Part shown: positions 36,191 through 50,200 of the stretch, piece after piece
Layout of the letters: each line of letters begins with the position of its first letter
Numbering within the stretch: the first letter of the stretch is position 1
Source of the DNA: Corynebacterium pygosceleis
Lineage (GTDB): Bacteria; Actinomycetota; Actinomycetes; Mycobacteriales; Mycobacteriaceae
Direction: 5' to 3'
Assembly (NCBI RefSeq): GCF_016595275.2
Contig: NZ_JAENIQ020000004.1
Coordinates: 124,001 to 188,000, forward strand
DNA: 64,000 nucleotides
Notes under the pieces: generated by a model
The model's input: only the letters and a program-made list of their open reading frames with translations
Told to the model about the DNA's origin: nothing
Database searches by the model: none
Made by a program: the position numbers and the translations under genes

Positions 36191-36723
36191 AGGTCCGCTC
36201 CCGTGAGTCGGTGGAGTTCGCCGCGCAGTCGTGTCCAGGAGGCGGCGAAGGCGGGCATCAGGTTCAGGTCGGTGACGTCGTCGAGGTCCACCCACCGTAG
36301 TTCCACGGATTCGCGGTTGGCGCGTGTCGGCAGGATCTGCCCCACCCGGGCGATGACGGTGGTGTAGGTCCAGCCGCCGGGGAGTTCCGGGCGTTCCGGG
36401 TCGGCGTCGTGCGGGCCTGCGGTGACCAGCTCACCGAGGACCTCGACACGGTCGGTGTCGATGGCGCACTCCTCCTCGGTTTCCCGGAGTGCCGCCTCGG
36501 TGGCGGTTTCGTGGGAGTCGCGTGCGCCGCCGGGCAACGCCCAGGTGTCTCCGTCAGCGGTCCATCCGGCCCTGTGCTGCATGAGGATGCGCGGTGGGTG
36601 GTGTCCGACCCCGCCGGGGGTGTCGGTTCCGTCCACGACGAGGAGTAGTCCGGCGGCGCCGTGGATACCCCAGCAGCGTGTCCCCCGGGGGCCTGCGGAC
36701 CAACCGTTTCCGTCACCTTTCAT
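36187..36723 (-). CDS. NUDIX hydrolase (MutT3-like), first gene of the thi operon
   Basis: A 178-residue NUDIX protein. The box is complete: [20 protein letters not shown], followed by ECAI, giving the GX5EX7REUXEEXGU pattern with Cys in place of the last Gly. The N-terminal strands ([13 protein letters not shown]) and [10 protein letters not shown] are typical. Its stop overlaps the thiE start. In M. tuberculosis mutT3 holds the same position next to thiE. House-cleaning of oxidised nucleotides or of thiamine analogues are both possible. ATG 36723 lies about 8 bp after a TACTGT -10 box, suggesting a leaderless operon mRNA. Confidence 0.85.
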   Translation of the reverse strand: MKGDGNGWSAGPRGTRCWGIHGAAGLLLVVDGTDTPGGVGHHPPRILMQHRAGWTADGDTWALPGGARDSHETATEAALRETEEECAIDTDRVEVLGELVTAGPHDADPERPELPGGWTYTTVIARVGQILPTRANRESVELRWVDLDDVTDLNLMPAFAASWTRLRGELHRLTGADL

Positions 36724-36822
36724 AGCCCCCAACAGTAGTCCCGCCGTCACCTCCGGGGGTGGCCGGTGGAGCGTATCAGCACAGCGGCAGTGAAACCCGC
36801 GGAGGTCGGTTATTCTTGTGAA

Positions 36823-38258
36823 ATGACCGGCGCAACCCAGTCCACCGTGACCCCGGAGGACACCCAGGACCACTGGTTGGACCGGGTCAGTGGACTGGAC
36901 CGGCAGCGTCACCGGCACCCGCTGTTCGCTTTCGTGCAGGACACGTTCGGGCAGCCGCTGAACTGGATGCGCAGGACGTTCGGTTTCCTCCGCACCTCCC
37001 CCGGGAAGATGACCGCGATGACGCTCATCATCACGGTCGCGATCTTCGCCGCGGGTTTCTCCATGTCCCAGTCGTCGGCGGCGCGGAAGGAAGCCCTCGG
37101 AACGCTCATCACCACCACGGAGCCGACGTCCTACGCGGCACACAACCTGTACACCTCACTGTCTGTGGCGGACACGACGGCGACGACCGGATTCGCGCAG
37201 GCGGGGGTGGAGTCGCCGCAGACCCGGCAGACGTACAACGATTCGGTCCGGCGGGCGAGTATCGCGGCGTCCCGGGCGGCGGCTGGGGTCGCGGACCTGG
37301 ACAGCAGGTCCGGCCAGTTGATCTCCCGGATCCAGCGGCAGCTCCCGGTCTACACGGGGCTCGTCGAGACCGCGCGGACGAACAACCGGGTCGGTAATCC
37401 CGTGGGTGCGGCGTATCTGGCGGAGGCGTCGGCGCTCATGCGCACGGAGATCCTCCCCGCCGCCGCGGAGCTGTTCGAGCTGACCTCGGAGGAGGTCCGT
37501 CAACAGCAGTCCCGGCTCACCCAACCGCAGTGGATCCCGCTGTCGGGGCTGGCTGCGGCGATCCTCCTGCTGCTGCTCGGCCAGCGGTGGCTGGCGGTCC
37601 GGACCCGGCGTTGGTTGAACAAGGGGTTCGTGACCGCGACGGTGCTGATGACCACCGCCCTGTTGTGGGTCGGTGGCGCGAATCTCGTCACCTGGAACGC
37701 CGGTACGAGGGGTTTCGAGGAGGCTTCGCGCCCCCTGGAGTCGCTGACCACCGCGCGGATCGCGGCGCAGAAGGCACGGACGGAGGAGACCCTGGCGCTG
37801 GTGCGGCGGCAGACCACGGGCGGGGAGACGGGTTTCACGTCCGCGACCCGCACCATCGAGCAGGCCCTCGACACCTACGAGGATTCCGTGTTGAGTGAGA
37901 CGGACGTGAATTCCGCGAACGCGGATATCGCACGCCAGTCGCTGGTGTACTGGCGTGCCGCGCATTCCACTCTCATCGACGACCAGGCGGGCGGGAACTA
38001 CCCGGAGGCGTTGGAGACGGCTCTCGGGGTCCGCGGTGTGGAGCGGTCCCCCGGTGACGGGACGGCGGCGAGTGCCTTCGATTCGCTCGATTCCGCCCTG
38101 TCCTCCCTCATCGACGACGCCCGGGCGTCACTGCGCAGTTACATCGCGGACGGGTTGAAGGCGACGACCCTGGTGTCGTCGATGGTGCTCCTGCTCAGCC
38201 TCGCGGCGATGGCCGCGACGGTGGCGGGTATCCGCCCCCGGCTCCAGGAGTACCTGTG

Positions 38259-38259
<1 letters not shown>
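36823..38259 (+). CDS. glnX: GlnX-like transmembrane sensor
   Basis: A 478-residue membrane protein with about four helices: MTAMTLIITVAIFAAGFSM (near 63-82), PLSGLAAAILLLLLGQRWL (near 240), FVTATVLMTTALLWVGG (near 275) and VSSMVLLLSLAAMAATVAG near the C terminus. Long helical extracytoplasmic regions lie between helices 1-2 and 3-4. Gene order glnX-glnH-pknG equals Rv0412c-Rv0411c-Rv0410c of M. tuberculosis, where GlnH binds Asp/Glu and signals through GlnX to PknG. ATG 36823 lies 6 bp after TATTCT, so the mRNA is probably leaderless. Confidence 0.85.
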
Positions 38260-41647
<3,388 letters not shown>

Positions 41648-42772
41648 CCGCGCACATTGCGACTTTTCAGAGTGGTGCCCACGATCGTCGTCATACGGAG
41701 TCTCACCTCCGCAGCATCTTCCCACCGGGCCCTTCTAGTTCCAGAAAGACCGGGCGAGACCGCCACCGCCCCTGTCGGCACGGGGCATCAAACCTCCGCA
41801 ACGGCTTGACCACGTGGACTCCTGATAGTGGTGATGACCAGGCATTGGTTGCGTGCGTCTCGAATCCGGAGATGCTGTGGCGCTCCGCGCCGTATACCAA
41901 CCGAATTATCCCAAGCAATGTTTGCCACCTCAGCCCGATCTCGCAACAGCGTTGTCCGCGGTCGCTCGATATGTCGGCGTTCTCGACGAACATCGCGGTG
42001 TCGGGGATGTCCCCCGAAGTGACGACGAGGTTGAAACCTGTCGACGGCATCCAGCCGCACGAGGTCATGCATGGCCGCCGGAATGCCACGAACAACCTCG
42101 GGGATTCCGGGGCCTCGACCGCGGAGTCCACCGACGAATGTGCGATGTACGCACCTCATGGTGCGCCCTCAACGACAGACGTGTCCGAGGCTGCCCGGGA
42201 CACCTAGGAGCTCAAATCACCTGACCGCCAACTTGACAATCACCCTGACGATAAGGACGTAAGAAATCAGATTCACCACCATCGATGACCGGAAATCAGC
42301 GAACCCAAAGCCCTTCCACAGATCAACCCAGACCTCTCCAGTCCGACCTCCCCGACCCGCACATCCCACCAAGCATCAGGCCCCTAATTAAAAAAACTAC
42401 ATATAGCATTAAAGATACTTGAGTCAGGTTTTCAACAATGGAATCAGCCCAGCGGCCAGTCTCGGACCCCGTCCCACAATGTCCACGACGGGTGAACACT
42501 CATTACCCCAACCGATATACGCCATCCAAGACAGACACCCGAACGCCAGAAAAACTCAATTGTGAAGCCCCGTTAAATGTGCCGCATCTGGTCGTATTCT
42601 TACCTAGAGTGGGGGTATTCTACGTTCCCCTTTTGTAGTTTTTTGCAACGTCAAAAGTACAGTATATCTTCAACTCAGCCCCTTACCCAGGAAACCCTGA
42701 GGATACGTATTTAACACGTCCGCAACAAACTTGGCCATGGAGCGGTACGAACCCATCTTGAAAGGCGCAGAA
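41648..42772. other. About 1.1 kb with no supported gene, left part of an AT-richer insert
   Basis: After pknG the sequence loses the codon-position bias of coding DNA. Overlapping short open frames on both strands (for example minus 41703-42131 and 41788-42159) have no ribosome site, no recognisable family and mutually contradict each other. From about 42200 the DNA becomes visibly AT-rich, including AATTAAAAAAACTACATATA near 42386-42405. A degraded mobile element is possible but I cannot identify one. A promoter candidate for the adhesin, TTGCAA (42643-42648) and TATCTT (42665-42670) 16 bp apart, lies at the right end. Confidence 0.5.
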
Positions 42773-45067
42773 ATGTCCCAAATAATCAGAGGATTCAAGA
42801 GGAACCACGGGCGCACAGCCGGGACGCTACTGTCCCTGTCACTGGCCTGCGGCGTCGCAGCAGCAGCCCCACCCAGCATAACACCGCCGGCGGCCGCCGC
42901 CGAGAGCTGCATCGTTGACGAAATACATTGGCAATGGAAAGAAGGCGAAAACAAGAAGCTCAACGGCACTCACGATTCGACCGCCGATATCCAGTTCGAT
43001 TGGTCCCTCAAAGATCCAGTCAATGTAGGCGATAGTTTCGTAGTATCGCTACCAAAAGAAATTAAGCCCGTACGCGGCTCCGAGCTTTCTATTCTTGCGG
43101 AAGATCAGACTGAAGTCATCGCCACCGGCACCTGGAACTCAGGCACCAATGAAGCAACTTTCACCCTGACTGATTATGCGGAAACCCACTCCAGCCTGAG
43201 GGGTAGCACATGGTTCACTGTCACATGGACCGTCTGGAGCGACCTTCCAGCAAGCGACACAGACTACTCACTCCCGTTTTCCAGCTGTAGAGGAAAGTCA
43301 CATCTTCCTGCACATTGGATCGCACCCGCCTCCGGCCCCGGAGGAGAGCTGCAGCACGGAACAAAGGTCGGGTATCTACTCGGTGAACAACCCGGATGGG
43401 TTGTCTACCTGGGAACCGCCAAAGAGGACATTAAGAGACCCGTCACCGTCATTGATAATGCCGGAAACAACTGGGCCCCGGTTTGTGATGAAATCTCTGT
43501 AATCTCCACAGTGGATGATGATGCAGGTATTTACGTCCCCATCGATCGCTCCCGATGGACTCTGAACTACTGCAACGCAGATGGATTTTCCCTGCGCTTC
43601 AATCCCCTCGATGATGGCAGCTACCTGCTAAAGAATGAATCCCTGTCGATTTCATACTCGGGTGAAGTTCTTCCGGAAAGCGAAAATACCCGGTACCTCG
43701 ACAATAGCTCCCACACTTTCGGAATCAATAATAATGGAGAGCCTGCAGACAAGTCAGACATACTCAATGCGTTCATCGACCGCGGCGCAAGTGGCGGATC
43801 CGGAATCGGCGATGAGAAATCTGTTTCAGTAGGAAACTATGTTTTCCACGATGTCAACGAAAACGGAATCCAGGATTCGGAAGATCTCCCCATTCCGGGA
43901 GTTAAACTGAAGATCCAGAATAGTGACGGAACCCGTGTCACCAGAGATTATAGAAATCACGACTACTCCGAGGTGAAGAAGAATATCGACCGTACAGATG
44001 CGAGCGGCCACTATTTGTTCACTGGCCTTCCGTACTCGACAGATGGAGAAGTCGGACGGGCTTACACCGTTTCCATCGATCTAGATGACGACCAGACGCG
44101 AGCGATTCTCGCAATGTATACTCCGACACTCACCGGAAAAGGGAACTTGCACACTGACTCCAGCACCTGGACCGCCAACTCGAACACACTGACCAGAGTA
44201 GGAGAACGGGACTTCTCTCTTGATTTCGGATTCATCAAGAAGCTGGACGCATCCGTCCCTGACATTAAGCTGGTGAAGTACATCGACGGCCACGACGCCA
44301 ACGCCGGTGCATCTGCAAAGGACACCAGGCAAACCGACGACGACCAGAAACCCGTCACATTCGCCGTCGGCGACACCAGACCCGTCACCATCATCGTCAC
44401 CAACACGGGCACTGTCGACCTGACCGACGTCGTCGTCACCGATGAGACAGTCCTCGGCAACGACACTGTCACCGATCTGACCTGCCCCGAAGACAACGAG
44501 CTCGGCATCGGCGACTCAATGAGGTGCACCGGTACCCTATCGATGACAGCCCCGGGCATGAAGCACCGTGACAGGGCCTCCGTCACCGCCCTTCCCGCCC
44601 CCAGAGACGGACAACGCGTCGTAACCGCCGAAGGAAAGGACTGGATTGAAGGACAAACTCTAACCGACAGCGACATCGCCAACGCCATCACGCCGGCGGC
44701 CCACGGCATCCTGGGAATGTCTTCGGCATCGTGCGGTTGGATGTGCGCGCTGCTTCCTCTCGTCCCGCTGACTCCCTTGATTCCGCTCATCGGAGTCCCG
44801 GACTCTTTGGGAGCATCACCTTCACACGCTCTCGGTTCGTCGAAACTGAGTTCACCAAACAGAAATCCCGTGCGACAGTCCACCAGCGCACAGGCCCTCC
44901 CGGACAACGAACCACCCATAGGTGAGCAAGACTCAACCCGAGAAACGCGAGCCAACGAAAAGGACGTTCTCGCCCAGACGGGAGCGAACACCATCACTCT
45001 CTTCATCATCGGAATGATCGCGCTAATCCTCGGAGGTTTCCTGCTCTCACGCAGGAAAACAATCTGA
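42773..45067 (+). CDS. Sortase-anchored surface adhesin (LAQTG) with SdrD-B-like domain
   Basis: A 764-residue cell-wall protein. Signal peptide residues 1 to about 45 (TAGTLLSLSLACGVAAAAPP). An adhesin Ig-like domain follows, with ATFTLTDYAETHSSLRG and later SSHTFGINNNG, resembling MSCRAMM N2-N3 regions. Next is an SdrD_B-type Cna repeat (VGNYVFHDVNENGIQDSEDL) near 345-450, then a DUF11/DUF7507-like beta domain (RPVTIIVTNTGTVDLTDVVV). The C terminus has LAQTG, a hydrophobic helix (ITLFIIGMIALILGGFLL) and SRRKTI, the sortase signal. ATG 42773 is chosen for GAAAGG 7 bp upstream. Codon use is clearly AT-richer than neighbours, suggesting horizontal transfer. No sortase gene is nearby. Confidence 0.85.
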   Translation: MSQIIRGFKRNHGRTAGTLLSLSLACGVAAAAPPSITPPAAAAESCIVDEIHWQWKEGENKKLNGTHDSTADIQFDWSLKDPVNVGDSFVVSLPKEIKPVRGSELSILAEDQTEVIATGTWNSGTNEATFTLTDYAETHSSLRGSTWFTVTWTVWSDLPASDTDYSLPFSSCRGKSHLPAHWIAPASGPGGELQHGTKVGYLLGEQPGWVVYLGTAKEDIKRPVTVIDNAGNNWAPVCDEISVISTVDDDAGIYVPIDRSRWTLNYCNADGFSLRFNPLDDGSYLLKNESLSISYSGEVLPESENTRYLDNSSHTFGINNNGEPADKSDILNAFIDRGASGGSGIGDEKSVSVGNYVFHDVNENGIQDSEDLPIPGVKLKIQNSDGTRVTRDYRNHDYSEVKKNIDRTDASGHYLFTGLPYSTDGEVGRAYTVSIDLDDDQTRAILAMYTPTLTGKGNLHTDSSTWTANSNTLTRVGERDFSLDFGFIKKLDASVPDIKLVKYIDGHDANAGASAKDTRQTDDDQKPVTFAVGDTRPVTIIVTNTGTVDLTDVVVTDETVLGNDTVTDLTCPEDNELGIGDSMRCTGTLSMTAPGMKHRDRASVTALPAPRDGQRVVTAEGKDWIEGQTLTDSDIANAITPAAHGILGMSSASCGWMCALLPLVPLTPLIPLIGVPDSLGASPSHALGSSKLSSPNRNPVRQSTSAQALPDNEPPIGEQDSTRETRANEKDVLAQTGANTITLFIIGMIALILGGFLLSRRKTI

Positions 45068-45145
45068 CTCCTTCACCGCCCCGGAGATAGAGGTTCGGAG
45101 CCCTCTCTTTCGGGCTAAAGGAGATCACTCCCCGCGATTCGTCAG

Positions 45146-45209
45146 AACATGAAGCAAGGGTCCTGAAACCAGTCAGAACAGAGTGGTTCCAGGACCCTTG
45201 CTTCATGTT
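45146..45209. repeat. 26-bp inverted repeat with one mismatch, 12-base loop
   Basis: 45146-45171 is complementary to 45184-45209 at 25 of 26 positions. It sits between the convergent adhesin and permease genes and could act as a bidirectional terminator. The sequence TCAGAACA occurs both before the left arm and in the loop, which is odd for a simple terminator. No U-tract. An insertion-element remnant is an alternative. Confidence 0.65.
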
Positions 45210-45295
45210 GATCATCACCGTGGAAGAGGTATCGCGTTAGATTCCGTTCCCGACTCCACAGCAGTTGCTTTCTCTTCTTTGATTGCCGGTTCTTT

Positions 45296-46381
45296 CTACA
45301 GAACCCCGAAGATGACCGTCCCCACCGCGACGGCGGACAGTAGACCGCACAGCAGGACGATCGGCACGAAGCGGACGACGAACCGTGTGCCGAACGCGCC
45401 GGCCTGCATCGAGATCAGTTTGATGTCCACCATGGGGCCGACGACGAGGAACGCGAGCTGGGCGGTCGGCGAGACGGCGGTGAAGGACGCGGAGACGAAG
45501 GCGTCCGCCTCGGAGCAGAGGGACAGGACGATCGCCAGTCCGACCATGACGAGGACGGCGAGCAGCGGGGTCTGCGAGATGTCGGCGAACCAGGAGGCGG
45601 GGACCGTGACCTTGATCAGCGCGGCGACCATCGCACCCAGCACGAGGAATCCCCCGGCCTGCGTGAGGTCGTGGAGTGCGGTCATCTGGAACGTGCGCCA
45701 CCGCCAGCTCCGCTTCCCGGACCCGGTCTCGCCGTGTGTGCAGTGGTCGTCGGCGCAGCCGCCGAAACCGGCACCGTCCGGGGCGGTGACCCGGATCTCG
45801 TCGTCGCGGCCGAGGATGATCCACAGCCATCCCGCGATGAGCACCGCGAGGAAGGAGGCGATGAACCGGGCCCACGCCATCTCGGGCAGTGCGTTGAACG
45901 CCACCGCCGTGGAGACGATGACCACCGGATTGAGTGCCGGGGACGCGAGCATGAACACGAGGGCCGCGGCCCTGGACACCCCGTTGCGCATGAAGGACTG
46001 GGCGACGGGCACGGAGGCGCATTCGCAGCCGGGCAGTGCGATCGCGACCGTTTCGGCGACGGGGACGGCGAGAAAACTGTTCCGGGGGGTGATGCGTTGC
46101 AGGAATCCGGGTGGTGCGAAGGCGGCGATGACGGCGGAGACCGTCACGCCGAGCACGAGGAAGGGGAGCGCCTGGATCGCGACGGCCACGGTGATCGCGG
46201 CCCAGGATTCGACGCTTCCCTCCATGCTCCAGAGTGGGTCGACGGCACTGGTGGGGCCGGTGCCGAACTGGGTCCACAGCACGACGACGAGGCCGAGTGC
46301 GGTGAACTCCCAGAGGGCGAGTTGTCTGGGGGTGACGCGGAACCGCCTGTCGACGGCCGTGTCTGTCGGTGTGGTGCTCAC
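45296..46381 (-). CDS. Permease of the YraQ/ArsP (DUF318) family
   Basis: A 361-residue membrane protein with about eight helices in two homologous halves. The family mark is the cysteine pair in VAIALPGCECASVPVAQSF near residue 120, followed by FMLASPALNPVVIVST; the second half has VGLAIVLSLCSEADAFVSAS and LAFLVVGPMVDIKLISM. A cytoplasmic loop carries CADDHCTHGETG, a possible metal-binding site. Members include arsenical exporters and uncharacterised permeases. Its ATG overlaps the stop of the DUF1980 gene upstream, so the two work together. Confidence 0.85.
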   Translation of the reverse strand: MSTTPTDTAVDRRFRVTPRQLALWEFTALGLVVVLWTQFGTGPTSAVDPLWSMEGSVESWAAITVAVAIQALPFLVLGVTVSAVIAAFAPPGFLQRITPRNSFLAVPVAETVAIALPGCECASVPVAQSFMRNGVSRAAALVFMLASPALNPVVIVSTAVAFNALPEMAWARFIASFLAVLIAGWLWIILGRDDEIRVTAPDGAGFGGCADDHCTHGETGSGKRSWRWRTFQMTALHDLTQAGGFLVLGAMVAALIKVTVPASWFADISQTPLLAVLVMVGLAIVLSLCSEADAFVSASFTAVSPTAQLAFLVVGPMVDIKLISMQAGAFGTRFVVRFVPIVLLCGLLSAVAVGTVIFGVL

Positions 46382-47229
46382 AGGTACGGGATCCTCGGTT
46401 CGCTGGTTTCGGTGATCGATTCTGGGGTGAGGACGAGGTGCGAGGTGGAGGCGTCGGTGTCGACGGTGCCGACGACCTCGACCCAGGTGTCCTCCGGTAG
46501 GTCTGTGCCGCCCGCGAGTGTCGCGGAGTAGGCGACGGCGTCGGCGGCGCAGCAGAAGATCTTGTAGCGGTTGACCATCGCCCCGCCGCCGTCGGTGGAG
46601 GAGTTCCCGTCACTGTCGTCGAAGCTGGCGGCCCCGCCGTGGGAGATGAACCCGAGCACCTTGATCCGTTTTCCCGCCAGGTCCTCCAGTTCACCGTACG
46701 AGTACCGGTTGTGCAGGTCGTCGAGGTTGAGTTCGTTGACGCCGGTGTCGGACAGCGGGTCGAAGGTGACCCCGCCGCGCGCGGCGGCGACTCTCCCGCC
46801 GTTGCCGGCGAGTGCCGCGTCGCGTTCGGTGCCGCTGGCGGTGTTGTCGAGCATCGCCGCGCCGAGGGGGGAGGGCGCTCCGAGGACGACGAGGAGGAAC
46901 GGGACGAACACGAGCCAGGCGATCGGTGACACCGTCGCCTTCTCCCCTCCGGAACGGTTCTCGTGGCGTGCTCCGAGCCAGAGAACGGAGACGGCGAGGC
47001 CGGTGATCAGCAGCCCCACGGTGAGTGTCAGGGGCTGCCAGAAGGTCCTGATGTAGGTGGAGATACGTCCCGTGGCGAGCAGCGCGAGAACGAGCGCTCC
47101 GGTGAGGAGCCACAGTACGGCGATGATCTGGGCGGGGAAACCCGGACCGGACGGCGGGTCACCGTCGACGGGTACGTCACGGTCGTGGTGACCGTGGTGG
47201 ACATCGGTCCGGTCCGGGTGCCTGTTCAT
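46378..47229 (-). CDS. TIGR03943/DUF1980-type membrane protein partnering the permease
   Basis: A 283-residue protein. The N terminus is His/Asp-rich (DVHHGHHDRD), then two helix pairs (IIAVLWLLTGALVLALLA; PLTLTVGLLITGLAVSVLWL; WLVFVPFLLVVLG), and an extracytoplasmic C-terminal domain with YSYGELEDLAGKRIKVLGFI and the family hallmark YKIFCCAADAVAY. These proteins occur almost always beside a YraQ permease; together they are often suspected of metal or thiol-dependent transport, but no substrate is proven. It lies 22 bp after the phosphatase gene and may be cotranscribed with it. Confidence 0.85.
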   Translation of the reverse strand: MNRHPDRTDVHHGHHDRDVPVDGDPPSGPGFPAQIIAVLWLLTGALVLALLATGRISTYIRTFWQPLTLTVGLLITGLAVSVLWLGARHENRSGGEKATVSPIAWLVFVPFLLVVLGAPSPLGAAMLDNTASGTERDAALAGNGGRVAAARGGVTFDPLSDTGVNELNLDDLHNRYSYGELEDLAGKRIKVLGFISHGGAASFDDSDGNSSTDGGGAMVNRYKIFCCAADAVAYSATLAGGTDLPEDTWVEVVGTVDTDASTSHLVLTPESITETSEPRIPYL

Positions 47230-47251
47230 GCTGTACCTTTTCTGTCCGTTT

Positions 47252-50200
47252 CTATCCGCGGGCGTTGGAGCGTCGCCGGCTCGAGATGAAGGCGGTGACG
47301 GCGATCAGGATGACCAGGGCGAGGAAACCGAGGGCGATCCACATCTTCGCGGAGGAACCGGTGGGGGTTCCGGTGGTTTCCCGTGCCTCCGTGGCGGTGT
47401 CACCGGTGTCGCCGCCGGGGGTTCCGGTTTCGGTGGCCTCCCAGCGCGCCGCGAGGTTGATGTCGGCGCCGTCGGTGTCCAGGTCGAGGGCGTTGGTGAT
47501 GACGTAGTGGATGTCGGTCTGGTCGATCTGTCCGACGACGTTGGCGGCACCGGGGCCTTCGGCCGCGACGCGGAGTTGCGCACCGGTGTGTGTCTGGGAG
47601 CCGAGCGCCTCCTCGTCGTCGTTGGACTTTGCGGTCGCGTAGTTGACGGTCAGCTCGTCGCCGTCGGCGGTGACGAGCTTGGTGGTGCGTCCGGCGGTGG
47701 CCCGGTCGTTCGCGGTGATCTGGGAGGTGTGGGCGTGGTCGGCGGTGGTGATGATGAGGGTGGGTTCGCCCGATTTCTTCACCCATTCGCGGGCCGCCTG
47801 GATCGCCTCGTCGAGTTCCCGGGCCTCGCCGATCTGACCGCAGATGTCGGCGTCGTGGTTGGCCTTGTCGACGGAGGCGGACTCGATCTGGACGAGGAAG
47901 CCGTTGTCGTTGCGCAGCAGGTCGAGTGCCTTGGTCGTCATCTGCGCGAGGCTGGGCACCTCGTCACCGCGTTCCGGATTCTCGGTGCAGCGCACGCCCT
48001 GTCCGACGGCGGGTTCGACGGTGGGGACGGTCTGTTCCCAGATGCGGGGCAGATTCCCCTCGGCGAACAGGCCGAGGACCGGGGCGTCCTGGTCGGCCTC
48101 GTTGACGGCGTCGAGTTCGTCGGCGGAGGTGACGACGGTGAATCCCTGGTTGCGGGCGTTGTCGAGAACGGAGTCACCCTTGGTCCAGGTGTGTCCGTCC
48201 CAGTCGCCGCCGGCCTGGACGGTCTGCCCGAAATACTTGGCTCCACCGCCGAGGGTGATGTCGGCGCGGGTGTCGATGAGCTGTTCGGAGATGGAGCCGA
48301 GGCCGCCGTACTCACGGAACTGCTTCTCGAAGCCCTCTCCCTGACAGGTCTTGTTGTTCTTGTCGTATTCCGGGCCGTAGCACTTGCGGTTGAGTGCGTG
48401 GCTGCCGACGGCAGCCGGGGTGGCGTCCTGGATCTCGGCCGTGGTGACGTTGCCGGTCTTCATTCCCTTCGCCTTGGCCAGTTCGATGATGTTGGGCACC
48501 GGTGTTCCGTCGACCCTGATGCCGAGACCGCCGTTGTAGGTCTTGGTGCCGGTGGCCCATCCGGTGGCCGAGGCCGCGGAGTCCGTGACGTAGGTGGGGC
48601 CACCGAGCTCGGGATCGAGGGCGAAGGTCGTGTAGTAGCCGGTATAGGGCAGCGCGTCGATTCCGGGCAACCGGCCGTTCGCACCGTGGAGGTAGTCGCG
48701 GGCCGAGGTGATCTCACTGTCACCCATGCCGTCGCCGATGAACAGGATCAGGTTCTTCGCCTTCTCGTCGTCGAGCCCCTGCCCCTCCTTCGCGAACTGG
48801 GCGCAGTCGCCCGGGCCGGAGACGAAACCGTCGTCGCCGACCTTGTAGCAGGTGGCGAGGGGGTCCGCCGGTGCGTTGCGGTCGCCTGTTCCGGCCCTGT
48901 AGGTGGTGGCGGATTTCTCGGTGGGGACGGACGCCTCGATGGTGGGGACGTCGTTGATCCGCAGGGCGTTGGCGACGGTGAAGAAGAGGTCGGTCTGGTC
49001 GGTCTGTCCGATCACGTTCTCCTCGCCGGGGCCGTGGGCGGCGACGCGGAGCTGCGAACCGTTGTGCTGCTGGGAGGCCTTCGGGTTGTCCGCCAGCTCC
49101 TGCAGCGGGAGGCTGCCGTAGGCGATGGTCTGTGAGGATCCTTCGCCGGTGCGCAGGCGCGTGGTCGCGGCGACGGAGTTCTGGCCGTCGTAGATGATCT
49201 CGGTGGAGTGCGCGTGGTCGGCGGTGACGACGACGAGCGTGTTGCCGTCCTTCTCCGCGAAATCGAGCGCGGCCTTCACGGTCTCATCGAGACGTTCCAC
49301 CTCACCGATCATGCCGCAGGCGTCGGCGGCGTGGGAGCGTTTGTCGATGGAGGCCGACTCGACCTGGAGGAGGAACCCCTTGTCGGAGTCCGGGTCATCG
49401 AGGAGCTCGATGGCCTTGGTCGTCATGTCGACGAGTTCCGGCTGTCCCTCGGTGTCCTGTTTCTCGCATTCGAGGGGCCGTCCGGACCCACCGTCGGCGG
49501 TGGCCTTCGAGGGTGCGTAACGGGTCTTCATGTTGCCGTCGTCGAACAACCCGAGCAGCGGGGAGTCCTGGTCGGCGGCGGTGACGGAGTCGAGTTCCGC
49601 TGCCGTGCGGACGACGGTGAAACCGTTGTCGGCGGCGTTGTCCAGCACCGTTTTCCCGGCGGTCCAGGTTGTCGTGGTGGGCAGGAACGGTGATTTGCCC
49701 TCCCCCTCGTGGATGACCTCCTGGTTGAACGCCTCCAGTCCACCGCCGAGGGTGACGTCGGGGCGGGCGTCGATGATCTGTTCCGAGATGGAGCCGAGTC
49801 CACCGTTGTGCCGGTACTGGGCGGCGAAGGCCTCCCCCTGGCAGGCCTTCGAGTTCTCCTCCTCCTGCGGCCCGTAGCACTTCCGGTTGAAGGCGTGGGC
49901 GACGAGCGCCGCCGGGGTGGCGTCCTGGATCTCGGAGGTGCTGACGTTACCGGTGCGCATTCCGGCCTTCTTGGCCTTCTCCAGCAGATTCTCCACCGGT
50001 TTCTGTTCCAGGTCGACACCGACGGCACCGTTGTAGGTCTTGATTCCGGTCGTCCAGGACGTCGCGGATGCGGCGGAGTCGGTGACGTAGTTGAAGGAGC
50101 CGTCCCGGTCCACGGAATGGTGGGTGTAGGCACCGGTGGAGGTGAAGGCGTCGAGCCCCTCGAAACGGCCGGCGGCGCCCTTGAGGTAGTTGCGGGCGGC

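Noticed and set aside
41703..42159. Two overlapping minus-strand ORFs after pknG as a possible transposase
   Set aside because: They use different frames over the same DNA, lack a DDE or other transposase motif that I can recognise, and have no terminal repeats.
45006..45218. 70-residue minus-strand ORF across the inverted repeat
   Set aside because: It spans the 26-bp hairpin and overlaps the adhesin 3' end; no ribosome site and no family.
47228..49135. 635-residue open frame antisense to the phosphatase
   Set aside because: Gly/Val-rich composition mirrors the codon bias of the phosphatase gene on the other strand, whose motifs are unambiguous.
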